Shown here: positions 44,019 through 55,736 of the stretch, one piece after another | Numbering within the stretch: the first letter of the stretch is position 1 | Layout: the number at the start of each line of letters is the position of its first letter | Source of the DNA: Mesorhizobium loti | GTDB lineage: Bacteria; Pseudomonadota; Alphaproteobacteria; Rhizobiales; Rhizobiaceae | Assembly (NCBI RefSeq): GCF_002858745.1 | Contig: NZ_PJRO01000001.1 | Coordinates: forward strand, 620,001-684,000 | Direction of reading: 5' to 3' | Length of the DNA: 64,000 bases | Notes under the pieces: generated by a model | Seen by the model: the letters and a program-made list of their open reading frames with translations, nothing else | Told to the model about the DNA's origin: nothing | Databases searched by the model: none | Position numbers and translations under genes: made by a program

Positions 44019-44630
44019 ATGAACACGATTCGATCCGTCTGTGTTTATTGCGGCTCTTCACCTGGCCGCGATGGCGTTTACCTTGAGGCCGGGCGACAGC
44101 TCGGCCACTCGCTTGCCCGCTCGGGTCTGCGCCTGGTCTATGGCGGTGGGACCAAGGGCATCATGGGCGCGGTCGCCGAAGGCACCATACGCTCAGGCGG
44201 CAAGGTCATGGGCATCATTCCGCGCTTCCTGATGAACAGGGAAGCGACGGAAAGCGCTCTCGACCGGCTGCATGAACTGGTCGTCACCGAAAACATGCAC
44301 CAGCGCAAGCACAGGATGTTCGAAGAATCCGACGCCTTCGTGGCGCTGCCGGGCGGTATCGGCACGGTCGAGGAAATCGTCGAGATCATGACCTGGGCAC
44401 AGCTCGGTCACCATCGCAAGCCGATCGTGTTCGCCAACATCAAGGGTTTCTGGGACCCTATGCTGGCGTTGATCGATCATATGGCAGCGGAAGGCTTCAT
44501 CCATACCGCCCACAATGTGAGGCCCCTGGTGGTGGACGATCCCGAGAAGATCGTCGCAACCATTCTTGCCACAGGTGCTGCTGTCGACGCTCCGACCAGC
44601 GGCGTCTCCTCCGTCATCGACAAGATGTGA
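44019..44630 (+). CDS. LOG family nucleotide-binding protein (TIGR00730)
   Basis: A 203-residue Rossmann-fold protein with the family motif LPGGIGTVEEI (PGGxGTxxE) and VYCGSSPG at the start. LOG proteins hydrolyse cytokinin riboside monophosphates or other nucleotides in plants and some bacteria; many are wrongly labelled lysine decarboxylase. The ATG at 44019 is chosen over an in-frame TTG at 43983. It converges on rarD. Confidence 0.88.
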   Translation: MNTIRSVCVYCGSSPGRDGVYLEAGRQLGHSLARSGLRLVYGGGTKGIMGAVAEGTIRSGGKVMGIIPRFLMNREATESALDRLHELVVTENMHQRKHRMFEESDAFVALPGGIGTVEEIVEIMTWAQLGHHRKPIVFANIKGFWDPMLALIDHMAAEGFIHTAHNVRPLVVDDPEKIVATILATGAAVDAPTSGVSSVIDKM

Positions 44631-44640
44631 CGTCGACCGC

Positions 44641-45549
44641 TCAGCCGCGCCGGCTCGCGACCAGCATTGACCATGTATAGATAGCCAGCGCCGCCCAGAT
44701 CAGGCCGAAAGCGATGGCTTTTGTCGTGTCGAACGGCTCGCCGAAAATGAAGACGGCGATCAGAAACACGATTGTCGGCGCGATGTATTGCATGATGCCA
44801 ATGGTGGAGAGGCGCAGCAACTTGGCGCCGAAGGCAAAAAGCAGCAGCGGTACGGCGGTGACGATACCGCTGCCCATGAACAGCAGCGTGTCCGTGGTAT
44901 TGCCCGTCGCGAAATGCCCCTCACCCGTCGACGCCAGCCAAATCACATAGGCAAGTGACGGAATGGAGAGAAGCAGCACCTCCAGCAGGAAGCCCTGGCT
45001 CGGACCGATAGGCAGTGTCTTGCGAAAGAACCCATAGGCTGCAAACGAGAAGGCCAGCGCCAGCGAAACCCAAGGCAACGTGCCGCTTTCGACGGTGAGC
45101 ACGACCACGGCAACTGCCGCGAGCACCACTGCCACGATCTGCAGGCGGTTCAAACGCTCGCCAAGCAACAATGCGCCAACCAGAACGTTGACCAGTGGGT
45201 TGATGTAGTAGCCCAGCGCCGTCTCGACCGTGCGGTCGACGGCGATGGCCCAGACATAGATGCTCCAGTTGACCGTGATCAACGTTGCCGTCAGCGCTGC
45301 CATGGCCAGCATGCGCGGCGAGCGCAGTGCCACCTTGAAATCGCCGGTACGGCCGAGCCAGATCAGTACGGCGGCTGCGATCGGCACCGACCAGATGATG
45401 CGGTGCGCGATAACTTCAGCCAGCGGCAGATGTGCCACCGCCTTCATGTAGAAGGGCAAAAGCCCCCACAAAAGGTAAGCGCCTAGGGCCAGGACAAAGC
45501 CGCGACGCGCGTCTGCGTCAGCTTCCATGGGTACAGTCTGGCTGGTCAT
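44641..45549 (-). CDS. rarD: EamA family transporter RarD
   Basis: A 302-residue inner-membrane protein of the RarD branch of the DMT superfamily, with about ten helices. The N-terminal GAYLLWGLLPFYMKAVAHLP and NWSIYVWAIAVDRTVETALGYYINPL are family blocks. Some homologues confer chloramphenicol tolerance; the substrate here is unknown. The start at 45549 (MTSQTVPM) is plausible, with a second ATG at codon 8. Confidence 0.88.
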   Translation of the reverse strand: MTSQTVPMEADADARRGFVLALGAYLLWGLLPFYMKAVAHLPLAEVIAHRIIWSVPIAAAVLIWLGRTGDFKVALRSPRMLAMAALTATLITVNWSIYVWAIAVDRTVETALGYYINPLVNVLVGALLLGERLNRLQIVAVVLAAVAVVVLTVESGTLPWVSLALAFSFAAYGFFRKTLPIGPSQGFLLEVLLLSIPSLAYVIWLASTGEGHFATGNTTDTLLFMGSGIVTAVPLLLFAFGAKLLRLSTIGIMQYIAPTIVFLIAVFIFGEPFDTTKAIAFGLIWAALAIYTWSMLVASRRG

Positions 45550-45677
45550 GGCTCAAACCTATGCGCCAGCGAATGCGCCAAGACCATCAACTAATTCTGA
45601 TGTATCATGGATTTTCGCTGATGGATTCCGCAAAGATCACGGTGCCGCCCGGATGAAGATATGCGGGCAGCGGATTG

Positions 45678-48722
<3,045 letters not shown>

Positions 48723-48726
<4 letters not shown>

Positions 48727-49202
48727 GATCTGTCCTCCAGGGGCCAGGTTGCGGTGTCGTGATCGGGGTGCTGGTGAATGGACGGGGCAATCGCCGCATA
48801 CCATTCGGACTCATCCGTGGAAGGCTCTGAAGAATCGATCTCATCGAACCACGGCATCTTGGTGCGAAGTCCGCACTGAAATGTCGGTTTGACGGCGGCC
48901 GGCTCGTCGAGCGCACCCAGCACCACGTTGACGGTGTTGCGGTCGAGCACATCGAAGAGCAATGGCGTTCCGCAATCACGGCAGAAACCGCGCCGCACGA
49001 GATCGGACGAACGGAACCAACTCACTTCGCCGCGCGTCACCGCAAATTTGGCCTTCGGCGCGCGCGCAAGCGGCAAGAAGTAGTTACCGGATGCCTTCTG
49101 GCACATGCGGCAATGACAGACATGCGCGTTCTCGAGCGTGATATCGATGCGGTAGCGCACCGCGCCGCACTGGCAGCCACCTGTCGAGGCCTCGTCGCTC
49201 AC
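48723..49202 (-). CDS. GFA family protein (second of three paralogues)
   Basis: A 159-residue GFA protein with GGCQCGAVRYRI, CHCRMCQKASGNY and GFCRDCGTPLLF. It starts at GTG 49202, overlapping the stop of the third GFA gene (GTGA). The C-terminus HQHPDHDTATWPLED closely resembles that of the third paralogue, HQHPDHDTVAWPPVD, supporting local duplication. Function unknown. Confidence 0.9.
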
Positions 49203-49702
49203 GACTGCTGTTCCTGATCAACCGGCGGCCAGGCCACGGTGTCGTGGTCGGGGTGCTGATGGTTCACTATCGACGTTACGAACGGCAGCGAAACGGGATC
49301 TTCTTCCGTTACCCCGCCAGGCAATGAGGGGATGGCATCGACATAAGGCAGCTTCGCCTCGATACCCCACTGGATCGTCGGCGGAATTTCTTCCGGATGA
49401 TCGAAGGCCGCGATAGCCAGCGCGATGCCATCCGGAGCCTCAAAAGTCAGCGGGGTACCGCATTCGGGACAAAAGCCGCGCTTGGCGAAATTGGAGGACT
49501 GGAAAAGCTTTGGCTCGGCGCGCGTCCATGTCAGCCTCGCACCGGCAATGGAAACCAGCGGCTGGTAAAAATTGCCGCTCGCCTTCTGGCACATGCGGCA
49601 ATGGCAGATCGAGGCTTCGCCAAGCACGCCCTCGACGCGAAAGCGTACCGCGCCACACTGGCATCCGCCGGCATAAGTGGGTCTGTTGTCGAGGGTCATC
49701 AT
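49199..49702 (-). CDS. GFA family protein (third of three paralogues)
   Basis: A 167-residue GFA protein with GGCQCGAVRFRV, CHCRMCQKASGNFY and GFCPECGTPLTF. It begins with two adjacent ATGs (49702 and 49699), overlapping the VOC stop by four bases. It shares the CHCRMCQK-SG core and the Pro/Trp end with its two neighbours. Confidence 0.9.
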   Translation of the reverse strand: MMTLDNRPTYAGGCQCGAVRFRVEGVLGEASICHCRMCQKASGNFYQPLVSIAGARLTWTRAEPKLFQSSNFAKRGFCPECGTPLTFEAPDGIALAIAAFDHPEEIPPTIQWGIEAKLPYVDAIPSLPGGVTEEDPVSLPFVTSIVNHQHPDHDTVAWPPVDQEQQS

Positions 49703-50082
49703 GCGGGCCTGTGGCAGACGGCTTCGATGTTGTTGCCGTCGGGATCGAAAACGAAGGCAGCATAATAGTGCTCGTGGTAGTGCGGACGCAGCCCAGGGGC
49801 CCCGTTGTCCTTGCCGCCGGACGCGAGCGCTGCCTTGTGGAACGCGTCGACATCGGCACGACTATGGGCGGTGAAGGCATAGTGGCGGCCAGGCGCCGGT
49901 GTCGTCGTCTCGTGAAGCCAGAACACCGGCCGATCTCGGCCATAACCGCCAACCTTGGCGCCGCCCGTATACTGCTCAGGCACCATGTAAAGCAGCGAGG
50001 CGCCGAGCGGCGCCATCGCCTTATCATAGAACGTCTTCGCCGCCGCAAAGTCGACGACTGAAATGCCGGTATGATCGATCAT
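49699..50082 (-). CDS. VOC family protein (glyoxalase/bleomycin-resistance fold)
   Basis: A 127-residue vicinal-oxygen-chelate protein beginning [20 protein letters not shown] and ending [15 protein letters not shown], where the metal-ligand Glu lies in NIEAV. Its relatives include glyoxalases and dioxygenases; this one is unassigned. It overlaps cysS and the third GFA gene by four bases each. The cluster with three GFA proteins suggests a shared small-aldehyde or thiol-detoxification role, which is inference. Confidence 0.87.
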   Translation of the reverse strand: MIDHTGISVVDFAAAKTFYDKAMAPLGASLLYMVPEQYTGGAKVGGYGRDRPVFWLHETTTPAPGRHYAFTAHSRADVDAFHKAALASGGKDNGAPGLRPHYHEHYYAAFVFDPDGNNIEAVCHRPA

Positions 50083-51515
50083 CTCTTCACCTCCCAGGTC
50101 GTCACGCGCTCGCCAGTCACAGGATCCTTGCCATCCTTCAACTGGATACCCTGTGCCAGCAATGCGTCACGGACGCGATCTGCCTCGGCCCAGTTCCTGG
50201 CTGCGATGAAAGCCAGGCGCTCCGCTATGGTCTTCGAAACAGCCTGCTCGTCAATGACCGGGGTCGCAAGACTGAAACCCAGGAATTGCAACGCCGCCTT
50301 GAGACTTGCCGCTGCAGTGTTTCCCTCCGCAGCATCCGTCGCAAGCTGCGTCAGCAGCTGGAACGCCTGATAGGTACCGAGATCGTCCGAAAGCGCCTCG
50401 ACAACGGCTTGCGGAACACTACCCGCCTCGCCGGCTGCCAGATCGGCGGCGCGCTTCCATTTGCGCAACGTGTTCTCGGCCTCTTCCAGCTTGCGGACCG
50501 AAAAATCGATCGGCTCGCGATAGTGTGTCATCAGCATGGCGAGGCGCAGTACCTCGCCTGGCCATTTGCGGCCGCCGAAGGTCTCGGTCTCCAGGAGTTC
50601 GTTGATCGAGTAGAAATTGCCCAGGCTCTTGGACATCTTCTGCCCTTCGACCTGCAGGAAGCCGTTGTGCATCCACACCTTGGCCATCACCGCAGTGCCG
50701 TGGGCGCAGCGTGACTGCGCGATCTCGTTTTCATGGTGCGGAAAGATGAGGTCCAGGCCGCCGCCATGGATGTCAAAGACTTCACCGAGATAGGCTGCAC
50801 TCATGGCCGAGCACTCGATGTGCCAACCAGGCCGCCCCCTGCCCCATGGGCTTTGCCAACCAGGCTCTTCCTCGGATGACAGCTTCCACAGGACAAAATC
50901 GCCTGGATTTTTCTTGTGCGCGTCAACGGCGACGCGGGCACCAGCCTGCTGCTCGTCCAGCGGACGCTTGGAGAGTTCGCCATAGTCCGGCATCGACGCT
51001 GTATCGAACAGCACCTCGCCTTCCGCGGTGTAGGCATGGCCGCGATCGATCAGTTGATGGATCAAGCCGATCATGTCGGTCTTGCCATCAGCGCGCGGCT
51101 CGACGAACTCAGTGGCGCGCGGTTCGTGCGTCGGCTCGAGGCAACCGAGCGTGGCGACGTCCTTGTGGAACTGGTCTGCCGTCTTCTCGGTTACCCGCCG
51201 GATTGCTTCGTTGAGCGACAGCTTGCCTGAGGCGATATCGTCGCCGAAATCGCGCAGGGCGCGCGCGTTGATCTTGTCGTCGAGGTCGGTGATGTTTCGA
51301 ACATAGGTGATGTGCTCGGCGCCATAGGCATGGCGAAGCAGCCTGAACAGCACATCGAAGACGATCACCGGCCGGGCATTGCCGATGTGGGCGAAGTCGT
51401 AGACGGTCGGGCCGCAGACATACATGCGCACATTGGCGGGATCGATGGGGACAAAATCCTCCTTCGCCCTGTTCAACGTGTTGTAGAGGCGCAAGCCTTT
51501 CGAACCCTCGGACAT
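50079..51515 (-). CDS. cysS: Cysteinyl-tRNA synthetase
   Basis: A class I synthetase that charges tRNA-Cys. The 478-residue protein has [16 protein letters not shown] (zinc Cys and HIGH-like HIGN), the KMSKS loop KMSKSLGNF near residue 305 and further zinc ligands in the middle section. The ATG at 51515 gives [14 protein letters not shown], and the longer open frame upstream is rejected. It is the first gene of the overlapping chain leading to cimA. Confidence 0.97.
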   Translation of the reverse strand: MSEGSKGLRLYNTLNRAKEDFVPIDPANVRMYVCGPTVYDFAHIGNARPVIVFDVLFRLLRHAYGAEHITYVRNITDLDDKINARALRDFGDDIASGKLSLNEAIRRVTEKTADQFHKDVATLGCLEPTHEPRATEFVEPRADGKTDMIGLIHQLIDRGHAYTAEGEVLFDTASMPDYGELSKRPLDEQQAGARVAVDAHKKNPGDFVLWKLSSEEEPGWQSPWGRGRPGWHIECSAMSAAYLGEVFDIHGGGLDLIFPHHENEIAQSRCAHGTAVMAKVWMHNGFLQVEGQKMSKSLGNFYSINELLETETFGGRKWPGEVLRLAMLMTHYREPIDFSVRKLEEAENTLRKWKRAADLAAGEAGSVPQAVVEALSDDLGTYQAFQLLTQLATDAAEGNTAAASLKAALQFLGFSLATPVIDEQAVSKTIAERLAFIAARNWAEADRVRDALLAQGIQLKDGKDPVTGERVTTWEVKR

Positions 51516-51903
51516 TCTTCCCCTTCCCCGCCGATCCCGGCCGCCGCGCGTTTTCGCGCACAATCGAACACCAGCCTGCTGGCCGGGGCGTTGTCCACTC
51601 AGAGAGAAAGTTGAGGCGAAAACGTCCAGACCAGCGCGAGCGCTAGCCAATAATGCAAATGCCACAAATGGCGAAAGACGTTCTCATGGGCGGCTTTATC
51701 GCGCTCGCCTGTGTTGCCGTCAAGTCGCAACTTTCGCCGACAAGTCGCCCAGGCGACAGCAAAGGGTGTGAAGAAACAATTTCTTAAGCATGTGCGTTCA
51801 GTGCTATAATATTCGTCGGCTCACGTGGAAAACGCCACGATTTGGTCGGAATCGGCCATCATGTGCAGCGCCTTCCAGTGACCTTGACCTTGGGGAAGTC
51901 GTA
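51516..51903. other. 388-base region between cysS and the small ORF, no gene seen
   Basis: Nothing with family resemblance is visible on either strand. A short hairpin AAGAAACAATTTCTT lies near 51773-51787. This region should contain the promoter of the cysS chain, but no clear -35/-10 pair was found. Confidence 0.4.
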
Positions 51904-52059
51904 ATGCCACGCAGCAAGCAAGAAGCCAGTCGAGCTAAACAACCGGCACTCGCCAGCCAATATCGGGCAATCGGCCCAGCGGCGGTGGTTGCGGCCCTGC
52001 TCCACACGGCTAAGAAGAAAAAGCCCGCGCACAAGATCATTTCGCCACGCGCGGCCTGA
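51904..52059 (+). CDS. Small hypothetical protein, 51 aa
   Basis: A 51-codon frame with GGGGAAG a few bases before the ATG. The product is basic and Ala/Lys-rich (MPRSKQEASRAKQPAL, then LLHTAKKKKPAHKIISPRAA), with a short hydrophobic centre (GPAAVVAALL). No family recognised. The ribosome site and its unoccupied position favour a real gene, but it could be chance. Confidence 0.4.
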   Translation: MPRSKQEASRAKQPALASQYRAIGPAAVVAALLHTAKKKKPAHKIISPRAA

Positions 52060-52119
52060 CAGAACGGTCTGTGGGCGCAGACCGCCGCTGACGAGCATAT
52101 GCTCGTTCAGCGCGACAAA

Positions 52120-52902
52120 CTAGAATAGCGACATCTGATCAGCATCGTCGCCATCGGGTTTCCTGCGCGCTGGTTTGGCCGGCCTTTGCTCGGTCGCGTC
52201 TTGAACCGACGTCACAAATCTCTCCTGGATTTCAGGCCCCGTGTTGGCGACCTTGTTGACGAGGTCTGAAACCGGGATCGCCTCGAAAAAACCCTCCTCG
52301 ACCGGGCGCAGAAGCTCAGCGACAGCACGCGGCTCCTGGCCTCTGCAATCCAGCCAGCGTGAAAAATCCCCAGGATGGATCACGACCGGCATCCGGTCGT
52401 GGATATGGGCAATGTCGGCATTTGCGGTCGTAGTCATGATGGCGCCGGTATCCATCTCGGAACCGCCGGGGTCCGCATAGGTCTCCATGAGCCCGGCAAA
52501 GGCGACGATGCCCCCGTCTTTCGGACGCACCCAATAGGCCTGTCTTGTCCTGCTGCCCATCTGGCGCCATTCATAAAAACCGCTCGCCGGCACCAGGGTG
52601 CGACGATGGCGCATAGCGGTACGAAAGGAGGCCTTCTCAACCGCGCTTTCGGAGCGGGCATTGATGAGAAGCGGAAACTGACGCGTGTCCTTGACCCAGG
52701 CGGGTATCAGCCCCCAGCGAACCAGCATGGAAGTACGGTCGGAACGGTTCGAACCAGGTGCCTTCGGAGCGCCGGAAAGCACCATCATGATGGGTTGCGT
52801 GGGTGCGATGTTGTAGCGCTCCGGAAAGGCTTCGACATCATCCAGGCCCATGAAGGTGCTGGTCTGGTCCGGTGTCGCGGTCAGGGCAAAACGTCCGCAC
52901 AT
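52120..52902 (-). CDS. SOS-response-associated peptidase-like protein (SRAP/YedK-HMCES)
   Basis: SRAP proteins form a thiazolidine crosslink to abasic sites in single-stranded DNA, protecting them at replication forks. The 260-residue protein starts MCGRFALTAT, with catalytic Cys2, INARSE, GFYEW (Glu) and the His in IHDRMPVVI. About 30 extra residues follow the domain, basic then acidic, ending DDADQMSLF. The final QMSLF resembles a beta-clamp-binding pentapeptide. The ATG at 52902 places Cys at residue 2 as required. It is divergent from a Nudix gene. Confidence 0.92.
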   Translation of the reverse strand: MCGRFALTATPDQTSTFMGLDDVEAFPERYNIAPTQPIMMVLSGAPKAPGSNRSDRTSMLVRWGLIPAWVKDTRQFPLLINARSESAVEKASFRTAMRHRRTLVPASGFYEWRQMGSRTRQAYWVRPKDGGIVAFAGLMETYADPGGSEMDTGAIMTTTANADIAHIHDRMPVVIHPGDFSRWLDCRGQEPRAVAELLRPVEEGFFEAIPVSDLVNKVANTGPEIQERFVTSVQDATEQRPAKPARRKPDGDDADQMSLF

Positions 52903-53031
52903 GGCGCAATCTCTTCTCTGTCTGGGCCCGAAAGTGGTGGTGGAAGCGCGTCGCTGCAACCGCTAAAGCTCGGTTTGGCAGCGCGATCCACAGCCATCGC
53001 GCGGTCTGGAACATCAGGAAGACAGAATGAA

Positions 53032-53457
53032 ATGACCAGCAGGCAGACCATACCCTCGGTTTCCGTGGCGGTCGTGCGTGGCAACACGGTGCTTCTGGTC
53101 AAGCGGGCCCGACCGCCCTCTCAAGGCGTCTATGCTTTTCCAGGCGGCAAGGTCGAGGCCGGCGAAAGCCTGGAGACAGCGGCGAAACGGGAGCTTCTTG
53201 AGGAAACCGGCCTCGACGCTGCCGACTTACACCCGCTGATCGAGATTTTCATCGACGGCTCTGTCGAAGGCCATCCCGTCGATTACCGTCTGGCTGTATT
53301 TGGTGCCCGCTACATCGGAGGCGAAGCGAAAGCCGACGATGATGCTGAAACGGCTGCCTTCTACACGCTTGCCGAGATGGAAACGATGCCGCTGGTTGGT
53401 TCAGTCTTCTCGGTAGCCCAGGATCTGCTGCAACCGGACAAAAAGCCATTGGGCTAA
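53032..53457 (+). CDS. Nudix hydrolase, ADP-ribose pyrophosphatase/MutT-like
   Basis: A 141-residue Nudix protein with an intact box GGKVEAGESLETAAKRELLEETGL (23-residue pattern G-x5-E-x7-RELxEExG). It begins MTSRQTIPSVSVAVVRGN, with KRARPPSQGVYAFPGGK. Likely substrates are damaged nucleotides or ADP-sugars. The ATG at 53032 is chosen; a 2-codon ATG AAA TGA lies just before it (53027). It is divergent from SRAP, another DNA or nucleotide-damage protein. Confidence 0.87.
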   Translation: MTSRQTIPSVSVAVVRGNTVLLVKRARPPSQGVYAFPGGKVEAGESLETAAKRELLEETGLDAADLHPLIEIFIDGSVEGHPVDYRLAVFGARYIGGEAKADDDAETAAFYTLAEMETMPLVGSVFSVAQDLLQPDKKPLG

Positions 53458-53504
53458 GCCCAGGAACGCCTTGCAGCAGACAAATTGTTTCTTCACAAAG
53501 GCTT

Positions 53505-53882
53505 ATGATCCGCGCGTTCGCTCTTTTCGTGCTTGGCCTCGCCATTTTCGTGGCCGCCCCGGTGCGCCCCGCGGCGGCAGCCGAGGCTCCATTCGAGCCG
53601 GGGCTGATGCGGCTGGCCGAGGTTTTGGGTTCCCTGCATTTCCTGCGCAACCTCTGCGGCGAAAAGGGAGACCAATGGCGAGGCGAGATGGAAAAGCTGC
53701 TGGAGTCCGAGAATCCCGATCCGGAACGGCGTGCGCGCTTCGTCGCTGCATTCAACCGGGGCTACCGCTCGTTCGGCAGCACCTATACACAGTGCACCTC
53801 GTCGGCGAGCGAGGCGATCAACCGGTACATGAAAGAGGGTGAGAAACTCTCGCGCGACATCGCGTCGCGCTACGGCAATTAG
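53505..53882 (+). CDS. TIGR02301 family exported protein
   Basis: A 125-residue protein of an alphaproteobacterial family of unknown function. A signal peptide (MIRAFALFVLGLAIFVAAP...AAA) precedes the conserved LAEVLGSLHFLRNLCGEKGDQW and AFNRGYRSFGSTYTQC blocks, whose Cys residues may form a disulfide in the periplasm. It follows the Nudix gene by about 47 bases. Confidence 0.85.
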   Translation: MIRAFALFVLGLAIFVAAPVRPAAAAEAPFEPGLMRLAEVLGSLHFLRNLCGEKGDQWRGEMEKLLESENPDPERRARFVAAFNRGYRSFGSTYTQCTSSASEAINRYMKEGEKLSRDIASRYGN

Positions 53883-53942
53883 CGAGCTGTTAACTTTTTC
53901 ACCATTGTGGCAGCACAGCACCAAAGTCCTGTGGTAGGAACC

Positions 53943-53957
53943 TTAATGGGACATTAA
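53943..53957 (+). promoter_or_regulatory. CtrA-like box TTAA-N7-TTAA
   Basis: TTAA (53943-53946), seven bases, TTAA (53954-53957) is the full CtrA recognition pattern of alphaproteobacteria. It lies about 65 bases upstream of the ATG at 54022, a position suited to control of the small downstream gene. Functional binding is inference. Confidence 0.45.
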
Positions 53958-54021
53958 AGGGACGGGTCAAGTTTGATCCTCATTTGAAGGATCGCCACTT
54001 GGATAAGGGTGATAGTTGCGT

Positions 54022-54279
54022 ATGGGACACACAGCCAACGATATCGATGCCCTCGTCAGGGAAGAAAAGCGCCTGACCGCCGTCGAAAGCCACAGCGAAG
54101 CGTGGGCCGAAGGGCTTTCAGCGGGCATTGAGCCAGATATCATCGCAGAGGCGGCACTGGAAACGGCGTTTTGTGAGATGCTGCGCGCCAATGGCGAAAC
54201 CGCAGCCCTTGCCCTGCTCGACAGGATGCGTGAAAAGGTGATTGCTGGGGCGTTCGAACCCGACCAAGTGCGGCACTGA
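54022..54279 (+). CDS. Small hypothetical protein, 85 aa
   Basis: An 85-residue, Glu/Ala-rich, predicted helical protein (MGHTANDIDALVREEKRL, then ETAALALLDRMREKVIAG). It has one Cys (in FCEMLRANG) and no signal peptide. AAGGGTGAT lies about 8 bases before the ATG at 54022. Family not recognised. A CtrA-like box upstream suggests cell-cycle-linked expression. Confidence 0.65.
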   Translation: MGHTANDIDALVREEKRLTAVESHSEAWAEGLSAGIEPDIIAEAALETAFCEMLRANGETAALALLDRMREKVIAGAFEPDQVRH

Positions 54280-54370
54280 ACCGGCGTCCGGCGCCGACCG
54301 GCGGAATTGCCTTTCCGCCGCGCGGCGGCATACCGACCGGGCATTGCCCGGCAGCATGGAGAGGCGGCCG

Positions 54371-55177
54371 GTGAAATTTTTGTCCTTCGACAGACCCCGT
54401 GGCCTGACGTTTGGTGCTGGTTTCCTCGCCCTGACGCTCGCGATCCCTTCGGCCCTCACGACAACCCGTCAGGCTGTTGCCCTCAGCGAAATCAAACGCG
54501 ATGAGGTGCAGGTCCCCGGCCGGCGTCAGCAAATGGGACCAGAAGCACCCAAACCCGGTGTCGTGCCGCTGCCGGATCCGATCCAGACCGTTCCGCCGGC
54601 CCAAAAGACAACGCCACCGGGTCAGGACGAGCCCGAGCAGGTCGAGCCCGCCAAGCCTGGAGAGGGCAGCGGCAATCTCGCGCGGCCTCAGATCGATCCC
54701 ACCGCATCGTTGCCACCGGTGCAGTACGATCTCGCCAAACTGCCGGAACCGGTGCGGCGCATGCGCGACCTGATCATCGAGGCCTGCAAGACCGGCGATA
54801 TTGAAAAGCTTCGACCGCTGATCGGTACCGGCGATTCACTCACACAGCTTTCGCTGACCGACATCGAGGGCGACCCGGTCGCCTTTCTCAAAGGGTTGTC
54901 TGGCGACACCGAAGGCCAGGAAATCCTGGCTATTCTGCAGGAAGTTCTCGATGCAGGCTACGTGCAGCTCGATCCCGGCACTCCGCAGGAACTTTACGTT
55001 TGGCCTTACTTCTTCGCCTATCCGCTGGCCAAGCTGGATGCCAAGCAGCGCGTCGAGCTGTTCAAGATCGTCACCGCCGGCGACTATGAAGACATGAAGC
55101 AATACGGCACCTACATCTTCTACCGGGTAGGTATCACGCCACAGGGCCGCTGGACCTTCTTCGTCGCGGGGGATTGA
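54371..55177 (+). CDS. Conserved exported protein of unknown function, 268 aa
   Basis: A GTG start at 54371 follows GGAGAGG by 6 bases; an in-frame ATG at 54356 is an alternative. An N-terminal signal-like segment (GLTFGAGFLALTLAIPSAL) is followed by a Pro/Gln/Glu-rich spacer of about 80 residues. A compact C-terminal domain follows (MRDLIIEACKTGDIEKL, LYVWPYFFAYPLAKLD, GITPQGRWTFFVAGD), which appears conserved among rhizobial hypothetical proteins. It is presumably periplasmic. No enzymatic motif was recognised. Confidence 0.72.
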   Translation: MKFLSFDRPRGLTFGAGFLALTLAIPSALTTTRQAVALSEIKRDEVQVPGRRQQMGPEAPKPGVVPLPDPIQTVPPAQKTTPPGQDEPEQVEPAKPGEGSGNLARPQIDPTASLPPVQYDLAKLPEPVRRMRDLIIEACKTGDIEKLRPLIGTGDSLTQLSLTDIEGDPVAFLKGLSGDTEGQEILAILQEVLDAGYVQLDPGTPQELYVWPYFFAYPLAKLDAKQRVELFKIVTAGDYEDMKQYGTYIFYRVGITPQGRWTFFVAGD

Positions 55178-55275
55178 GAGTGGCTGTCCGACATCTTGAA
55201 TGACTGCCGGGCGGCAGCATCAGCGCCACGGAGGTGCCCGACGAGGCCATATGGCGGCTATGTCGGGCTAAACTC

Positions 55276-55605
55276 TCAGTAACCGCCGCGACGGTAATAA
55301 CGCTCGTCACAGGGCGCGGTGAAGATACGACCATAGCGATCCTGATAACGACACATCTCGCGACCGCGGTCACGCGGCTGCGGGCCGCCGGACGTCGCCA
55401 GAACCGCACCAAGCAGCGCGCCGGCGCCTGCTCCGATCAGCGTGCTTTCGGTATTGCCGCCAATCGCCTGGCCGACCAACGCACCGCCGGCCGCGCCAAG
55501 GGCGGCACCGCCGGTTGCCCGCTGCTGCTGCGGTGTCTGCGAACAGGCGGCGATGCCGAGCGTCATGACCAACGCCGTGGCGGTCGCGAATTTCATCAGA
55601 TTCAT
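55276..55605 (-). CDS. Glycine-zipper lipoprotein
   Basis: A 109-residue outer-membrane-type lipoprotein. The signal peptide MNLMKFATATALVMTLGIAAC ends in the lipobox IAAC. The mature part has a glycine-zipper 2TM motif (GGAALGAAGGALVGQAIGG, then GAGAGALLGAV) as in the 17-kDa antigen family, and ends with two further Cys (MCRYQDRYGR, APCDERYY). It converges on the 54371 gene with about 98 bases between them. Confidence 0.85.
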   Translation of the reverse strand: MNLMKFATATALVMTLGIAACSQTPQQQRATGGAALGAAGGALVGQAIGGNTESTLIGAGAGALLGAVLATSGGPQPRDRGREMCRYQDRYGRIFTAPCDERYYRRGGY

Positions 55606-55736
55606 CAGGATAGTCTCCGTTTAGTCCGAGCGGACGTCGGCGCGACCTTACCGATCTAACATGAACGCAGCCTGTCTAAATCTCGCAACCTTGCGGCAAC
55701 CAAACCTCTGCCCGCAGCGACAGTGGCAATGAGGCT

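Noticed and set aside
51771-53499. A shared ~16-base string near 51771-51787 and 53480-53499 (AAATTGTTTCTTCACA on opposite strands)
   Set aside because: A match of this length within 64 kb is expected about once by chance; no wider similarity is apparent.
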